From positions 22,694,501-22,758,500 of the forward strand of contig NC_135241.1 of the NCBI RefSeq assembly GCF_947623445.1: a stretch of DNA of 64,000 nt, read 5' to 3'. The notes below the pieces were generated by a model, which was given only the letters and a program-made list of their open reading frames with translations, was not told the origin of the DNA and did no database searches. The DNA is from Clavelina lepadiformis. Its lineage: Eukaryota > Chordata > Ascidiacea > Aplousobranchia > Clavelinidae. The translations under genes were made by a program, and so were the position numbers. Shown one piece after another: positions 48,590 through 63,114 of this stretch. The stretch's first letter is position 1; the number at the start of each line of letters is the position of its first letter.

Positions 48590-50915
48590 TCAGATGGCGT
48601 CGCTTTTGAATGAATTGTCCTTGAGATTTTGCGTCTTTCCTTGCAATGACGAAACACTGAAAGAAAAGATGAAGTCGAAGATGGATTCGATTTTTCAGAA
48701 AAACTTTAGCAGCAAAGCAATGTACCTTCCAATGTGTTGAAACAGCGACGGTTTGTGAGGAGGCATTTTTAGCTCTCTCCTTTTATTGCATTGTTGGGCG
48801 TTCTCGTCATAGCTGCAGACCGCTGACGCAACGTAGTCCAGCTGGAAAAATGAACGATAAAGGTTCAATAAGGTGCAGGCAATAACAAAACCCCCATCAA
48901 CCAGTCCATGAATGGATCGTAAGGTATGAGCACACCAAAGGAAAACACAGTTGCTGTCGTTTCTAAATTGCTTTTTCATCCCATCAAATGTTTGAAACTT
49001 AACAAATCGAAGCACAGCTTAAAAAAATAATTGCAGAAAGGTTATAGGTTAACATAGAAAAACTATATAGCTGACACCTTATAGGGTGCACGTTAAATTC
49101 CGAATAACCACATAACACTTGACGAATTTCGGTAGTTTTTTTGGACACATTGGCTCGGCCTAGGCCTACTCAGCAAAAGTCGTTATGCTCGAAGCGTATA
49201 CGGCGGAAAAACAAAAATGCTCAACAAAGAATCTTTTCATTCGTGTAAGCTGCCAACATACCTGCAGCCAGTCGAGCGGTTTTTTATTCCAGAACGTGTG
49301 GATGAACGAAGCATATGATGGAAGAGTTTCGGCGCGGAAAAGTTTTCCAATCGCTCCCAAATTACAAAAAGAAATATAAAAGTAATTTTCCATCGATCTT
49401 CGGTTAGCCTCCTGCATAGAAATCATATTATTCAACCCATGGCACACATTGAGCATAAGGTATAGTTAACTTTTCTTAAAATGACGAAGACTTAATTAGA
49501 AAGCAGAAGTGACCTTTAAAAACCAAATTGGGGGTCTTATTATCCTACCGTCACCCACAACGCAGCAACTATTACGTCACCTTCATTATCGCTCCGATGT
49601 ACCCATGGCTGGCTATGACGTCATCTTCCATCATGAGGTAATATTTAGGTGAAAGGTTATAGATGTACATCATGAGGAAGATTTGATCCAGATTCTGTTT
49701 CGATCTCCACTTCACTCGCTCCAGCGCGTCGTTAAAACTGGACTGAAGCACTTTTTCCCAAGAAGGGTAGTAACTTTTAGGTGGACTAATTAGCTGCAAC
49801 AGAAATTTGTGAGATTGGCGGGGGTAAAAACAATCGCTAAAAACAAACATATCAAAATGGCCGGCTATTACTCAACAAACTCACAAAAATAGGAACAATA
49901 CAGTTTGACAGCGTAGTCTAAAAGCAAATATAGTTTCCTTTCGGGATAAGCGATAATCGTGATGTCACTGAAGTAGTACTAAATAATTCAACTCTAAACT
50001 TTCAGTTTTCATTCATAAACTTATGTATAGTTACTTAGCCTGTGGTTGTGTAATTTATTGTTGAAGAACTGGCTGCTTTAAACGTATACTTTGCTTTGTG
50101 GGGCGTTTGACCCAGCCGTTAAAACGTTTTAAAATTAAATTTTAATGATACGGCTGTAAAGGGAATTAATTTCCTTTTTACTTTCTCAGCCGCTTCTGAA
50201 TTATTAAAGCTCTTCGCTGTTCTCACGATTGATATCGATACAAGTATTGGGCTTGTTTGGGAATAAACACTGAAGTGAAACCTGTAATATCCCATCTTCA
50301 ATGTGCTTCCGATAACTGCTTTGCAATGAGCGCGAAAGATCACGTAAAAACTCTTCGTCGGTCTCGCCGACGTAAACAAGGATTCTAGAATCAACAGAAC
50401 GATCAACCTGATTCTTCAGAAGGGAATCGATTGTTTGCGAGAGATAGGATACTCCCTGCCTCTGCCAGATAGAAAATACAACAAAGATTGAATTGAAATT
50501 GAAATCGTTTGTATTGATTTTGAATGCAAACAAATTGCAAAAACACGGCAAATCGTGGTCGTATTGCGCAAACCGCTCGTAGGAGTGAGTAACACTTTTT
50601 TTTAACTGAATGATTGTTTCCAATTTCAATCACGGTCGGTTATAATTAGAACTGATGTACAAATTGTGTGAAATGAAAACATCTTATGACATAACAATAA
50701 CAATCACATTTGCATCATAAACATACCTTCACTGTGGGTATTCCTATTACGACGTCGGCGTTTTTCGGTATCCGACCCAACTCAAAGCCTGGGCTGGGTG
50801 CTTTTAGGTCCCCTGAGAGGGGAAATACCGGATCTAAGGGGTGAAAATAGACTTTTTCACCGGGTACAATTGGTTCATCTTTTACGTTTGTAACGAAGCT
50901 CTTTGATTCTAACGA
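48590..50915 (-). CDS. MGAT4-like: MGAT4-type GT54 glycosyltransferase copy U8, exons 2-7, lacks exon 1
   Basis: Exons: 50915-50727, 50461-50282, 49793-49581, 49411-49262, 48841-48726, 48656-48590. Exon 4 has ALERV, YYPSW and DQIF. The Ser codon is reached by a different change (AGAAGGG on the plus strand near 49761) from that in U4/U5 (TGAGGGG). Read-through ATG at 51041. Confidence 0.75.
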
Positions 50916-51777
50916 CTGCAAAAAAGCACAACAAAAAAAATTGTTAACCGTAAACGGATGAGACATATTTGTTTTTAAAGAAAACAAACGTTTGTCAGGA
51001 GACCATACTCCATAGGAATAGTCAGTATGTTTTATGGCCACAGTAACACGATCCTGTATAAATTTTAAACTCTGTCTAAGTAACTTTTAGGATGAAGGTT
51101 TATATCGCAATAAAACTTTGTTTAATTTGTCTGTTTGGCGGTCGGTTGAGTCAGTGTCGAAAACTTGTATTATTATCAAGTCCAAACTGCAAATAGAAGC
51201 AACATCGTTTTTGTTTTTATGACGTAAGAAGAGACCATTGTCAATTGATGTACAGTGTACTCACATATAAAAAAGCGACCTAGCATTTCATATCGGTATA
51301 TAGCACCGGAAAATGACGCTTGTTTACCTCGCAGAAAATAAAGCACTTACCAGAATAACTTAAATGAAGCGATCATTTCACCGTATGTAGGTCACGCAGC
51401 CTGGGGTTAAGGGCCTGTAGGCCCATCTGAAGCCCTATCTAAAACAATGCAAAGTACAATTTTTCAATTTGAATTTGCTTCTAAACAAGCCCGGTCACCT
51501 CGCTGAGTTTTTGTATCCGCCGAGATGTAGGACAAAAGGACTTAATGCAGTATTTTGAGAAAATTCTCGTATCTGGAATTCTCGCACCAAATGCTTCAAC
51601 TTTTTAACAACTTTTTTTCTTGTATTTTTCCAAAAAATCAGCCAAAAAGCCTTAACTTTGAACCAACACAAAACGTCAACTTTAGCCTGAACCTACACTC
51701 CGCACACGCCATAACAACAGCAAACTTTCACAGATTAAGGTCACGTGCATGCGCACTGGACCGGAATCATTTATAGT

Positions 51778-51794
51778 TTTTATATAGTGACGTC
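51778..51794 (-). promoter_or_regulatory. TATA/CRE promoter-like block, U8
   Basis: Unchanged block. Confidence 0.4.
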
Positions 51795-52502
51795 TTGCAT
51801 GCGACCTTCGTCACAATCCCCGGGTTGCCGTTTTAAAACTGCTGAAAATGGTACTACAGGCCCTATAGCGAGAATAGCTCGTTGTAGCCGTCGGGCCGAC
51901 AACTACGTACGTGCTATCTGGGTTGTAAGATTAAGGATCAGCATCAACTCGTTTTCAATTACTTCCCCGCTACCTGGCATTTTTTTTAACTAACTTACCT
52001 CAAATTCTCTGACGCATCGTAATGATTATTTTTGTCATTGCTTGTGGAACGAAAAATGAAATGGTAACCATTATAACGAGATGACTCGGCAAACTAACAA
52101 TAAACGACGAAAAGAAGCTAAGTCCAATAGCTTAAAACCTGCATGGTTTAAAACGGAATTAATAACAATGAATAATACTGGTTAGCACGACCGCTAATCC
52201 AAGCATAGCCTACATATGGTACAAACATATAGACGTAAAAATAAAGTAATGTCGGTAAGTATAAAAATACGCAATATTGATAGGTTATTTTTAATTGCAT
52301 GGGCACTCAGGCGATGTAGTGATTAGAACCTTTGATAATGATGATGGGATGAAAATGCGAGTCCTTATGTCTTGTCGAAACGTAATTGGACTGCGGACAC
52401 AAAACTAAAATGATCTTCAAGCAGCTTATTTCCAAACCCTGGATTGTTAAATGGAATACTTTGATCTTTCTTTGTTTTTCAGGATAGCCTACAGCCTGTG
52501 TA

Positions 52503-53293
52503 AGGTACCTGTACCAATTAAGGCCCACCTAACACTTTTGTGAAAATAACTCAAGAACCACAAATGAGAATAGGCTGAAAAATCGTATTCTATTAGTAAG
52601 GGTATATGACTACAACATATTAAAACCACAATACCTGAAAACGCCCCAAAAAAATTTTATAAAGAAATTAAAAATTCCAAAAAATGGGCCTTATTAGGAG
52701 CATAGGCTCCTAATAAGGCCTACCAATTTTGTGAGTATTTTGATTCAAAACATAGCTGAAAAATCGTATTAAGTAAATAAAGCAAGACAGCAACCACCAA
52801 TTTGTGTAAGACAACGACCAACAAACGTGGGTTGAAAAAAAAAAGTAACTGCAACAACTTGCCAACTGATGACTGGAACCACTCTTGAAGTCTGGAAATC
52901 AATTAACCAAGCATCTTGAATGGGCCTTATTAGGCGCATGTGGCATCTACGAAAAAAATGTCACATTTTTATTATCAGAAAAATTTTAGCAAAAAAAGTG
53001 TATTATCCTTTTCAATACTAAGTTGGTTGTTACATGAAAACTTCAGCCGGCTGACAACAGTTCATTTAACCGGCCAAATTCTCACTTACTTTTTTTCTAA
53101 ATTAACAAAACCACCATAACTGCAAATATCAAATTTTTCTTGTGCTCTAGCGAATCGGTTGATCACGTGGCAAGGATGAAATCTGGTAAACCATCATGAA
53201 TTTATATTATTTTTTATATAGGGTTAAAATTTTTCATTTATTTGCACGGGTTTGCGAAATATGAGCAATGGGCCTTATTAGACACAGGTACCT
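52503..53293. mobile_element. MITE-like element, U8 copy
   Basis: Same variant as U4 to U6. Confidence 0.7.
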
Positions 53294-54246
53294 TAGATGT
53301 TTGGCATCAGAGACAACTTAACCCTTTGAATCACCGTAATTCAAAAAAATAACAATAACTTAAGTCTACGTAAAAAGACTTTTGTATTTGTTCCCGAAAT
53401 TGGGTGAATTAAACAAAAAGAATAATCGGTCCAAGAGAACCCATATAATTTAAAGGCATCCAACGAAAATTGATGTTTCCTTGTAAGTTACTGTATTTTT
53501 GATTTCTCTGCTGTTATGCTGTTTGGGTAAACGCACGCAGGCGAATTAGTGTACTAGTATGATTCTATCTACGTCCTCTCCACAACCAAATCACACTCAA
53601 ACAATGGCAAAGTTTTTCTTTTTTCACACCACGATGGTTAGGCTGAAGTACAACAAAACGAAACAATTTTAAGAAAAAAGCTGCAACGCTTAGTGTAATA
53701 TTGCATTTAAATGGCATAACAAATTGCACAAAAGATTCAAAATAATAAATCAAAATGGGCACATATACTGTACCCAACAACAAAAAGGATTGGAGTGAAT
53801 GCAGTAGCTAGGGCTGCTAGGCTCACAATATAGGCGGGGATTATACAGTTGTCGATTTATCATCGCACATCAGTTAGTAAATCTGGACAAACGTATCTGG
53901 CGCTTTGGTATAGGTTAAACAGCAGGTTATATGTTTACTATTGCAACATAAATTGTAAATACTATAAACAGGTAAAGAGCAAGTACTAGGTTATGACGAC
54001 TACAACGTATTCAAGATGACGAAAAGTTTGCTCTGAAAGAAAACAAAAATCTTACACTTTGAGTAACAAATCAGAAAAAATGCAAAATTAACTGCTGCTT
54101 GAACTGAACACTCCGCCCCTTTCACAAGATTGTCGTGGACAAAAGTAAACACGACGCAGCGTCAGCTTTCATTTTAACTCTGCTTCGAAGCGACGACTTT
54201 TTTTAGGCTTAACCATGACCTGAAGTAACCTCTAACGGACCTGAGC

Positions 54247-56575
54247 TCAGATGGCGTCGCTTTTGAATGAATTGTCCTTGAGATTTTGCGTCTTTCCTTG
54301 CAATGACGAAACACTGAAAGAAAAGATGAAGTCGAAGATGGATTCGATTTTTCAGAAAAACTTTAGCAGCAAAGCAATGTACCTTCCAATGTGTTGAAAC
54401 AGCGACGGTTTGTGAGGAGGCATTTTTAGCTCTCTCCTTTTATTGCATTGTTGGGCGTTCTCGTCATAGCTGCAGACCGCTGACGCAACGTAGTCCAGCT
54501 GGAAAAATGAACGATAAAGGTTCAATAAGGTGCAGGCAATAACAAAACCCCCATCAACCAGTCCATGAATGGATCGTAAGGTATGAGCACACCAAAGGAA
54601 AACACATGCTGTCGTTTCTAAATTGCTTTTTCATCCCATCAAATGTTTTAAACTTAACAAATCGAAGCACAGCTTAAAAAATACAAGTGCAGAAAGGTTA
54701 TAGGTTAACATAGAAAAACTATATAGCTGACACCTTATAGGGTGCACGTTAAATTCCTAATAACCACATAACACTTGACGAATTTCGGTAGTTTTTTTTG
54801 GACACATTGGCTCGGCTTAGGCCAATTCAGCAAAAGTCGTTATGCTCGAAGCGTATACGGCGGAAAAACAAAAATGCGTAACAAAGAATCTTTTCATTCG
54901 TGTAAGCTGCCAACATACCTGCAGCCAGTCGAGCGGCTTTTTATTCCAGAACGTGTGGATGAACGAAGCATATGATGGAAGAGTTTCGGCGCGGAAAAGT
55001 TTTCCAATCGCTCCCAAATTACAAAAAGAAATATAAAAGTAATTTTCCATCGATCTTCGGTTAGCCTCCTGCATAGAAATCATATTAATCAACCTGTGTC
55101 ACACATTGAGCATAAGGTGTGGTTAACTTTTCTTAAAATGACGACGACTTAATTAGCAAGCAGAAGTGACCTTTGAAAACCAAATGGGTTTCTTATCATC
55201 CTGCGGTCACCCACAACGCAGCAACTATTACGTCACCTTCATTATCGCTCCGATGTACCCATGGCTGGCTACGACGTCATCTTCCATCATGAGGTAATAT
55301 TTAGGTGAAAGGTTATAGATGTACATCATGAGGAAGACTTGATCCAGATTCTGTTTCGATCTCCACTTCACTCGCTCCAGCGCGTCGTTAAAACTGGACT
55401 GAAGCACTTTTTCCCATGGCGGGTAGTAACTTTTAGGTGGACTAATTAGCTGCAACAGAAATTTGTGAGATTGGCGGGGGTAAAAACAATCGCTAAAAAC
55501 AAACATATCAAAATGGCCGGCTATTACTCAACAAACTCACAAAAATAGGAACAATACAGTTTGACAGCGTAGTCTAAAAGCAAATATAGTTTCCTTTCGG
55601 GATGAGCGATAATTGTGATGTCACTGAAGTAGTACTAAATAATTCAACTCTAAACTTTCAGTTTTTATTCACAAACTTATGTATAGTTACTTAGCCTGTG
55701 GTTGTGTAATTTATTGTTGAAGAACTGGCTGCTTTAAACGTATACTTTGCTTTGTGGGGCGTTTGACCCAGCCGTTAAAACGTTTTAAAATTAAATTTTA
55801 ATGATACGGCTGTAAAGGGAATTTATTTCCTTTTTACTTTCTCAGCCGCTTCTGAATTATTAAAGCTCTTCGCTGTTCTCAGGATTGATATCGATACAAG
55901 TATTGGGCTTGTTTGGGAATAAACACTGAAGTGAAACCTGTAATATCCCATCTTCAATGTGCTTCCGATAACTGCTTTGCAATGAGCGCGAAAGATCACG
56001 TAAAAACTCTTCGTCGGTCTCGCCGACGTAAACAAGGATTCTAGAATCAACAGAACGATCAACCTGATTCTTCAGAAGGGAATCGATTGTTTGCGAGAGA
56101 TAGGATACTCCCTGCCTCTGCCAGACAAAAAATAGAACAAAGATTGAATTGAAAGCAAATTGAAATCGTTTGTATTGATTTTGAATGCAAACAAATTGCA
56201 AAAACACCGCAAATAGCGGTCGTATTGCGCAAATCGCTCGTAGGAGTGAGTAACACTTTTTTTAACTGAATGATTGTTTCCAATTTCAATCACGGTCGGT
56301 TATAATTAGAACTGATGTACAAATTGTGTGAAATGAAAACATCTTATGACATAACAATAACAATCACATTTGCATCATAAACATACCTTCACTGTGGGTA
56401 TTCCTATTACGACGTCGGCGTTTTTCGGTATCCGACCCAACTCAAAGCCTGGGCTGGGTGCTTTTAGGTCCCCTGAGAGGGGAAATACCGGATCTAAGGG
56501 GTGAAAATAGACTTTTTCACCGGGTACAATTGGTTCATCTTTTACGTTTGTAACGAAGCTCTTTGATTCTAACGA
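54247..56575 (-). CDS. MGAT4-like: MGAT4-type GT54 glycosyltransferase copy U9, exons 2-7, lacks exon 1
   Basis: Exons: 56575-56387, 56117-55938, 55449-55237, 55068-54919, 54498-54383, 54313-54247. Exon proteins as in U6 and U7. Read-through ATG at 56701. Confidence 0.75.
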
Positions 56576-57437
56576 CTGCAAAAAAGCACAACAAAAAAAA
56601 TTGTTAACCGTAAACGGATGAGACATATTTGTTTTTAAAGAAAACAAACGTTTGTCAGGAGACCATACTCCATAGGAATAGTCAGTATGTTTTATGGCCA
56701 CAGTAACACGATCCTGTATAAATTTTAAACTCTGTCTAAGTAACTTTTAGGATGAAGGTTTATATCGCAATAAAACTTTGTTTAATTTGTCTGTTTGGCG
56801 GTCGGTTGAGTCAGTGTCGAAAACTTGTATTATTATCAAGTCCAAACTGCAAATAGAAGCAACATCGTTTTTGTTTTTATGACGTAAGAAGAGACCATTG
56901 TCAATTGATGTACAGTGTACTCACATATAAAAAAGCGACCTAGCATTTCATATCGGTATATAGCACCGGAAAATGACGCTTGTTTACCTCGCAGAAAATA
57001 AAGCACTTACCAGAATAACTTAAATGAAGCGATCATTTCACCGTATGTAGGTCACGCAGCCTGGGGTTAAGGGCCTGTAGGCCCATCTGAAGCCCTATCT
57101 AAAACAATGCAAAGTACAATTTTTCAATTTGAATTTGCTTCTAAACAAGCCCGGTCACCTCGCTGAGTTTTTGTATCCGCCGAGATGTAGGACAAAAGGA
57201 CTTAATGCAGTATTTTGAGAAAATTCTCGTATCTGGAATTCTCGCACCAAATGCTTCAACTTTTTAACAACTTTTTTTCTTGTATTTTTCCAAAAAATCA
57301 GCCAAAAAGCCTTAACTTTGAACCAACACAAAACGTCAACTTTAGCCTGAACCTACACTCCGCACACGCCATAACAACAGCAAACTTTCACAGATTAAGG
57401 TCACGTGCATGCGCACTGGACCGGAATCATTTATAGT

Positions 57438-57454
57438 TTTTATATAGTGACGTC
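57438..57454 (-). promoter_or_regulatory. TATA/CRE promoter-like block, U9
   Basis: Unchanged block. Confidence 0.4.
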
Positions 57455-58162
57455 TTGCATGCGACCTTCGTCACAATCCCCGGGTTGCCGTTTTAAAACT
57501 GCTGAAAATGGTACTACAGGCCCTATAGCGAGAATAGCTCGTTGTAGCCGTCGGGCCGACAACTACGTACGTGCTATCTGGGTTGTAAGATTAAGGATCA
57601 GCATCAACTCGTTTTCAATTACTTCCCCGCTACCTGGCATTTTTTTTAACTAACTTACCTCAAATTCTCTGACGCATCGTAATGATTATTTTTGTCATTG
57701 CTTGTGGAACGAAAAATGAAATGGTAACCATTATAACGAGATGACTCGGCAAACTAACAATAAACGACGAAAAGAAGCTAAGTCCAATAGCTTAAAACCT
57801 GCATGGTTTAAAACGGAATTAATAACAATGAATAATACTGGTTAGCACGACCGCTAATCCAAGCATAGCCTACATATGGTACAAACATATAGACGTAAAA
57901 ATAAAGTAATGTCGGTAAGTATAAAAATACGCAATATTGATAGGTTATTTTTAATTGCATGGGCACTCAGGCGATGTAGTGATTAGAACCTTTGATAATG
58001 ATGATGGGATGAAAATGCGAGTCCTTATGTCTTGTCGAAACGTAATTGGACTGCGGACACAAAACTAAAATGATCTTCAAGCAGCTTATTTCCAAACCCT
58101 GGATTGTTAAATGGAATACTTTGATCTTTCTTTGTTTTTCAGGATAGCCTACAGCCTGTGTA

Positions 58163-58953
58163 AGGTACCTGTACCAATTAAGGCCCACCTAACACTTTTG
58201 TGAAAATAACTCAAGAACCACAAATGAGAATAGGCTGAAAAATCGTATTCTATTAGTAAGGGTATATGACTACAACATATTAAAACCACAATACCTGAAA
58301 ACGCCCCAAAAAAATTTTATAAAGAAATTAAAAATTCCAAAAAATGGGCCTTATTAGGAGCATAGGCTCCTAATAAGGCCTACCAATTTTGTGAGTATTT
58401 TGATTCAAAACATAGCTGAAAAATCGTATTAAGTAAATAAAGCAAGACAGCAACCACCAATTTGTGTAAGACAACGACCAACAAACGTGGGTTGAAAAAA
58501 AAAAGTAACTGCAACAACTTGCCAACTGATGACTGGAACCACTCTTGAAGTCTGGAAATCAATTAACCAAGCATCTTGAATGGGCCTTATTAGGCGCATG
58601 TGGCATCTACGAAAAAAATGTCACATTTTTATTATCAGAAAAATTTTAGCAAAAAAAGTGTATTATCCTTTTCAATACTAAGTTGGTTGTTACATGAAAA
58701 CTTCAGCCGGCTGACAACAGTTCATTTAACCGGCCAAATTCTCACTTACTTTTTTTCTAAATTAACAAAACCACCATAACTGCAAATATCAAATTTTTCT
58801 TGTGCTCTAGCGAATCGGTTGATCACGTGGCAAGGATGAAATCTGGTAAACCATCATGAATTTATATTATTTTTTATATAGGGTTAAAATTTTTCATTTA
58901 TTTGCACGGGTTTGCGAAATATGAGCAATGGGCCTTATTAGACACAGGTACCT
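58163..58953. mobile_element. MITE-like element, U9 copy
   Basis: Same variant as U6. Confidence 0.7.
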
Positions 58954-59906
58954 TAGATGTTTGGCATCAGAGACAACTTAACCCTTTGAATCACCGTAAT
59001 TCAAAAAAATAACAATAACTTAAGTCTACGTAAAAAGACTTTTGTATTTGTTCCCGAAATTGGGTGAATTAAACAAAAAGAATAATCGGTCCAAGAGAAC
59101 CCATATAATTTAAAGGCATCCAACGAAAATTGATGTTTCCTTGTAAGTTACTGTATTTTTGATTTCTCTGCTGTTATGCTGTTTGGGTAAACGCACGCAG
59201 GCGAATTAGTGTACTAGTATGATTCTATCTACGTCCTCTCCACAACCAAATCACACTCAAACAATGGCAAAGTTTTTCTTTTTTCACACCACGATGGTTA
59301 GGCTGAAGTACAACAAAACGAAACAATTTTAAGAAAAAAGCTGCAACGCTTAGTGTAATATTGCATTTAAATGGCATAACAAATTGCACAAAAGATTCAA
59401 AATAATAAATCAAAATGGGCACATATACTGTACCCAACAACAAAAAGGATTGGAGTGAATGCAGTAGCTAGGGCTGCTAGGCTCACAATATAGGCGGGGA
59501 TTATACAGTTGTCGATTTATCATCGCACATCAGTTAGTAAATCTGGACAAACGTATCTGGCGCTTTGGTATAGGTTAAACAGCAGGTTATATGTTTACTA
59601 TTGCAACATAAATTGTAAATACTATAAACAGGTAAAGAGCAAGTACTAGGTTATGACGACTACAACGTATTCAAGATGACGAAAAGTTTGCTCTGAAAGA
59701 AAACAAAAATCTTACACTTTGAGTAACAAATCAGAAAAAATGCAAAATTAACTGCTGCTTGAACTGAACACTCCGCCCCATTCACAAGATTGTCGTGGAC
59801 AAAAGTAAACACGACGCAGCGTCAGCTTTCATTTTAACTCTGCTTCGAAGCGACGACTTTTTTTAGGCTTAACCATGACCTGAAGTAACCTCTAACGGAC
59901 CTGAGC

Positions 59907-62235
59907 TCAGATGGCGTCGCTTTTGAATGAATTGTCCTTGAGATTTTGCGTCTTTCCTTGCAATGACGAAACACTGAAAGAAAAGATGAAGTCGAAGATG
60001 GATTCGATTTTTCAGAAAAACTTTAGCAGCAAAGCAATGTACCTTCCAATGTGTTGAAACAGCGACGGTTTGTGAGGAGGCATTTTTAGCTCTCTCCTTT
60101 TATTGCATTGTTGGGCGTTCTCGTCATAGCTGCAGACCGCTGACGCAACGTAGTCCAGCTGGAAAAATGAACGATAAAGGTTCAATAAGGTGCAGGCAAT
60201 AACAAAACCCCCATCAACCAGTCCATGAATGGATCGTAAGGTATGAGCACACCAAAGGAAAACACATGCTGTCGTTTCTAAATTGCTTTTTCATCCCATC
60301 AAATGTTTTAAACTTAACAAATCGAAGCACAGCTTAAAAAATACAAGTGCAGAAAGGTTATAGGTTAACATAGAAAAACTATATAGCTGACACCTTATAG
60401 GGTGCACGTTAAATTCCTAATAACCACATAACACTTGACGAATTTCGGTAGTTTTTTTTGGACACATTGGCTCGGCTTAGGCCAATTCAGCAAAAGTCGT
60501 TATGCTCGAAGCGTATACGGCGGAAAAACAAAAATGCGTAACAAAGAATCTTTTCATTCGTGTAAGCTGCCAACATACCTGCAGCCAGTCGAGCGGCTTT
60601 TTATTCCAGAACGTGTGGATGAACGAAGCATATGATGGAAGAGTTTCGGCGCGGAAAAGTTTTCCAATCGCTCCCAAATTACAAAAAGAAATATAAAAGT
60701 AATTTTCCATCGATCTTCGGTTAGCCTCCTGCATAGAAATCATATTAATCAACCTGTGTCACACATTGAGCATAAGGTGTGGTTAACTTTTCTTAAAATG
60801 ACGACGACTTAATTAGCAAGCAGAAGTGACCTTTGAAAACCAAATGGGTTTCTTATCATCCTGCGGTCACCCACAACGCAGCAACTATTACGTCACCTTC
60901 ATTATCGCTCCGATGTACCCATGGCTGGCTACGACGTCATCTTCCATCATGAGGTAATATTTAGGTGAAAGGTTATAGATGTACATCATGAGGAAGACTT
61001 GATCCAGATTCTGTTTCGATCTCCACTTCACTCGCTCCAGCGCGTCGTTAAAACTGGACTGAAGCACTTTTTCCCATGGCGGGTAGTAACTTTTAGGTGG
61101 ACTAATTAGCTGCAACAGAAATTTGTGAGATTGGCGGGGGTAAAAACAATCGCTAAAAACAAACATATCAAAATGGCCGGCTATTACTCAACAAACTCAC
61201 AAAAATAGGAACAATACAGTTTGACAGCGTAGTCTAAAAGCAAATATAGTTTCCTTTCGGGATGAGCGATAATTGTGATGTCACTGAAGTAGTACTAAAT
61301 AATTCAACTCTAAACTTTCAGTTTTTATTCACAAACTTATGTATAGTTACTTAGCCTGTGGTTGTGTAATTTATTGTTGAAGAACTGGCTGCTTTAAACG
61401 TATACTTTGCTTTGTGGGGCGTTTGACCCAGCCGTTAAAACGTTTTAAAATTAAATTTTAATGATACGGCTGTAAAGGGAATTTATTTCCTTTTTACTTT
61501 CTCAGCCGCTTCTGAATTATTAAAGCTCTTCGCTGTTCTCAGGATTGATATCGATACAAGTATTGGGCTTGTTTGGGAATAAACACTGAAGTGAAACCTG
61601 TAATATCCCATCTTCAATGTGCTTCCGATAACTGCTTTGCAATGAGCGCGAAAGATCACGTAAAAACTCTTCGTCGGTCTCGCCGACGTAAACAAGGATT
61701 CTAGAATCAACAGAACGATCAACCTGATTCTTCAGAAGGGAATCGATTGTTTGCGAGAGATAGGATACTCCCTGCCTCTGCCAGACAAAAAATAGAACAA
61801 AGATTGAATTGAAAGCAAATTGAAATCGTTTGTATTGATTTTGAATGCAAACAAATTGCAAAAACACCGCAAATAGCGGTCGTATTGCGCAAATCGCTCG
61901 TAGGAGTGAGTAACACTTTTTTTAACTGAATGATTGTTTCCAATTTCAATCACGGTCGGTTATAATTAGAACTGATGTACAAATTGTGTGAAATGAAAAC
62001 ATCTTATGACATAACAATAACAATCACATTTGCATCATAAACATACCTTCACTGTGGGTATTCCTATTACGACGTCGGCGTTTTTCGGTATCCGACCCAA
62101 CTCAAAGCCTGGGCTGGGTGCTTTTAGGTCCCCTGAGAGGGGAAATACCGGATCTAAGGGGTGAAAATAGACTTTTTCACCGGGTACAATTGGTTCATCT
62201 TTTACGTTTGTAACGAAGCTCTTTGATTCTAACGA
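59907..62235 (-). CDS. MGAT4-like: MGAT4-type GT54 glycosyltransferase copy U10, exons 2-7, lacks exon 1
   Basis: Exons: 62235-62047, 61777-61598, 61109-60897, 60728-60579, 60158-60043, 59973-59907. Same exon proteins as U7 and U9. Read-through ATG at 62361. An exon 1 for this and the other right-hand copies could lie beyond 64000. Confidence 0.75.
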
Positions 62236-63097
62236 CTGCAAAAAAGCACAACAAAAAAAATTGTTAACCGTAAACGGATGAGACATATTTGTTTTTAAAG
62301 AAAACAAACGTTTGTCAGGAGACCATACTCCATAGGAATAGTCAGTATGTTTTATGGCCACAGTAACACGATCCTGTATAAATTTTAAACTCTGTCTAAG
62401 TAACTTTTAGGATGAAGGTTTATATCGCAATAAAACTTTGTTTAATTTGTCTGTTTGGCGGTCGGTTGAGTCAGTGTCGAAAACTTGTATTATTATCAAG
62501 TCCAAACTGCAAATAGAAGCAACATCGTTTTTGTTTTTATGACGTAAGAAGAGACCATTGTCAATTGATGTACAGTGTACTCACATATAAAAAAGCGACC
62601 TAGCATTTCATATCGGTATATAGCACCGGAAAATGACGCTTGTTTACCTCGCAGAAAATAAAGCACTTACCAGAATAACTTAAATGAAGCGATCATTTCA
62701 CCGTATGTAGGTCACGCAGCCTGGGGTTAAGGGCCTGTAGGCCCATCTGAAGCCCTATCTAAAACAATGCAAAGTACAATTTTTCAATTTGAATTTGCTT
62801 CTAAACAAGCCCGGTCACCTCGCTGAGTTTTTGTATCCGCCGAGATGTAGGACAAAAGGACTTAATGCAGTATTTTGAGAAAATTCTCGTATCTGGAATT
62901 CTCGCACCAAATGCTTCAACTTTTTAACAACTTTTTTTCTTGTATTTTTCCAAAAAATCAGCCAAAAAGCCTTAACTTTGAACCAACACAAAACGTCAAC
63001 TTTAGCCTGAACCTACACTCCGCACACGCCATAACAACAGCAAACTTTCACAGATTAAGGTCACGTGCATGCGCACTGGACCGGAATCATTTATAGT

Positions 63098-63114
63098 TTT
63101 TATATAGTGACGTC
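63098..63114 (-). promoter_or_regulatory. TATA/CRE promoter-like block, U10
   Basis: Unchanged block. Confidence 0.4.

Larger units (their letters stand above)
47743..53399 (-). repeat. Tandem unit U8 (short type, mosaic)
   Basis: 5657 bp. The left part carries ACACAGTTGCTGTCG near 48945, found otherwise only in U3. The right part follows U5. The unit thus looks like a recombinant of two unit lineages. Confidence 0.95.
53400..59059 (-). repeat. Tandem unit U9 (short type, repeats U6)
   Basis: 5660 bp, the same length as U6 and sharing its private CCCCTTTCAC change (54116-54125 region). It lies 16976 bp, three units, from U6. Confidence 0.95.
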
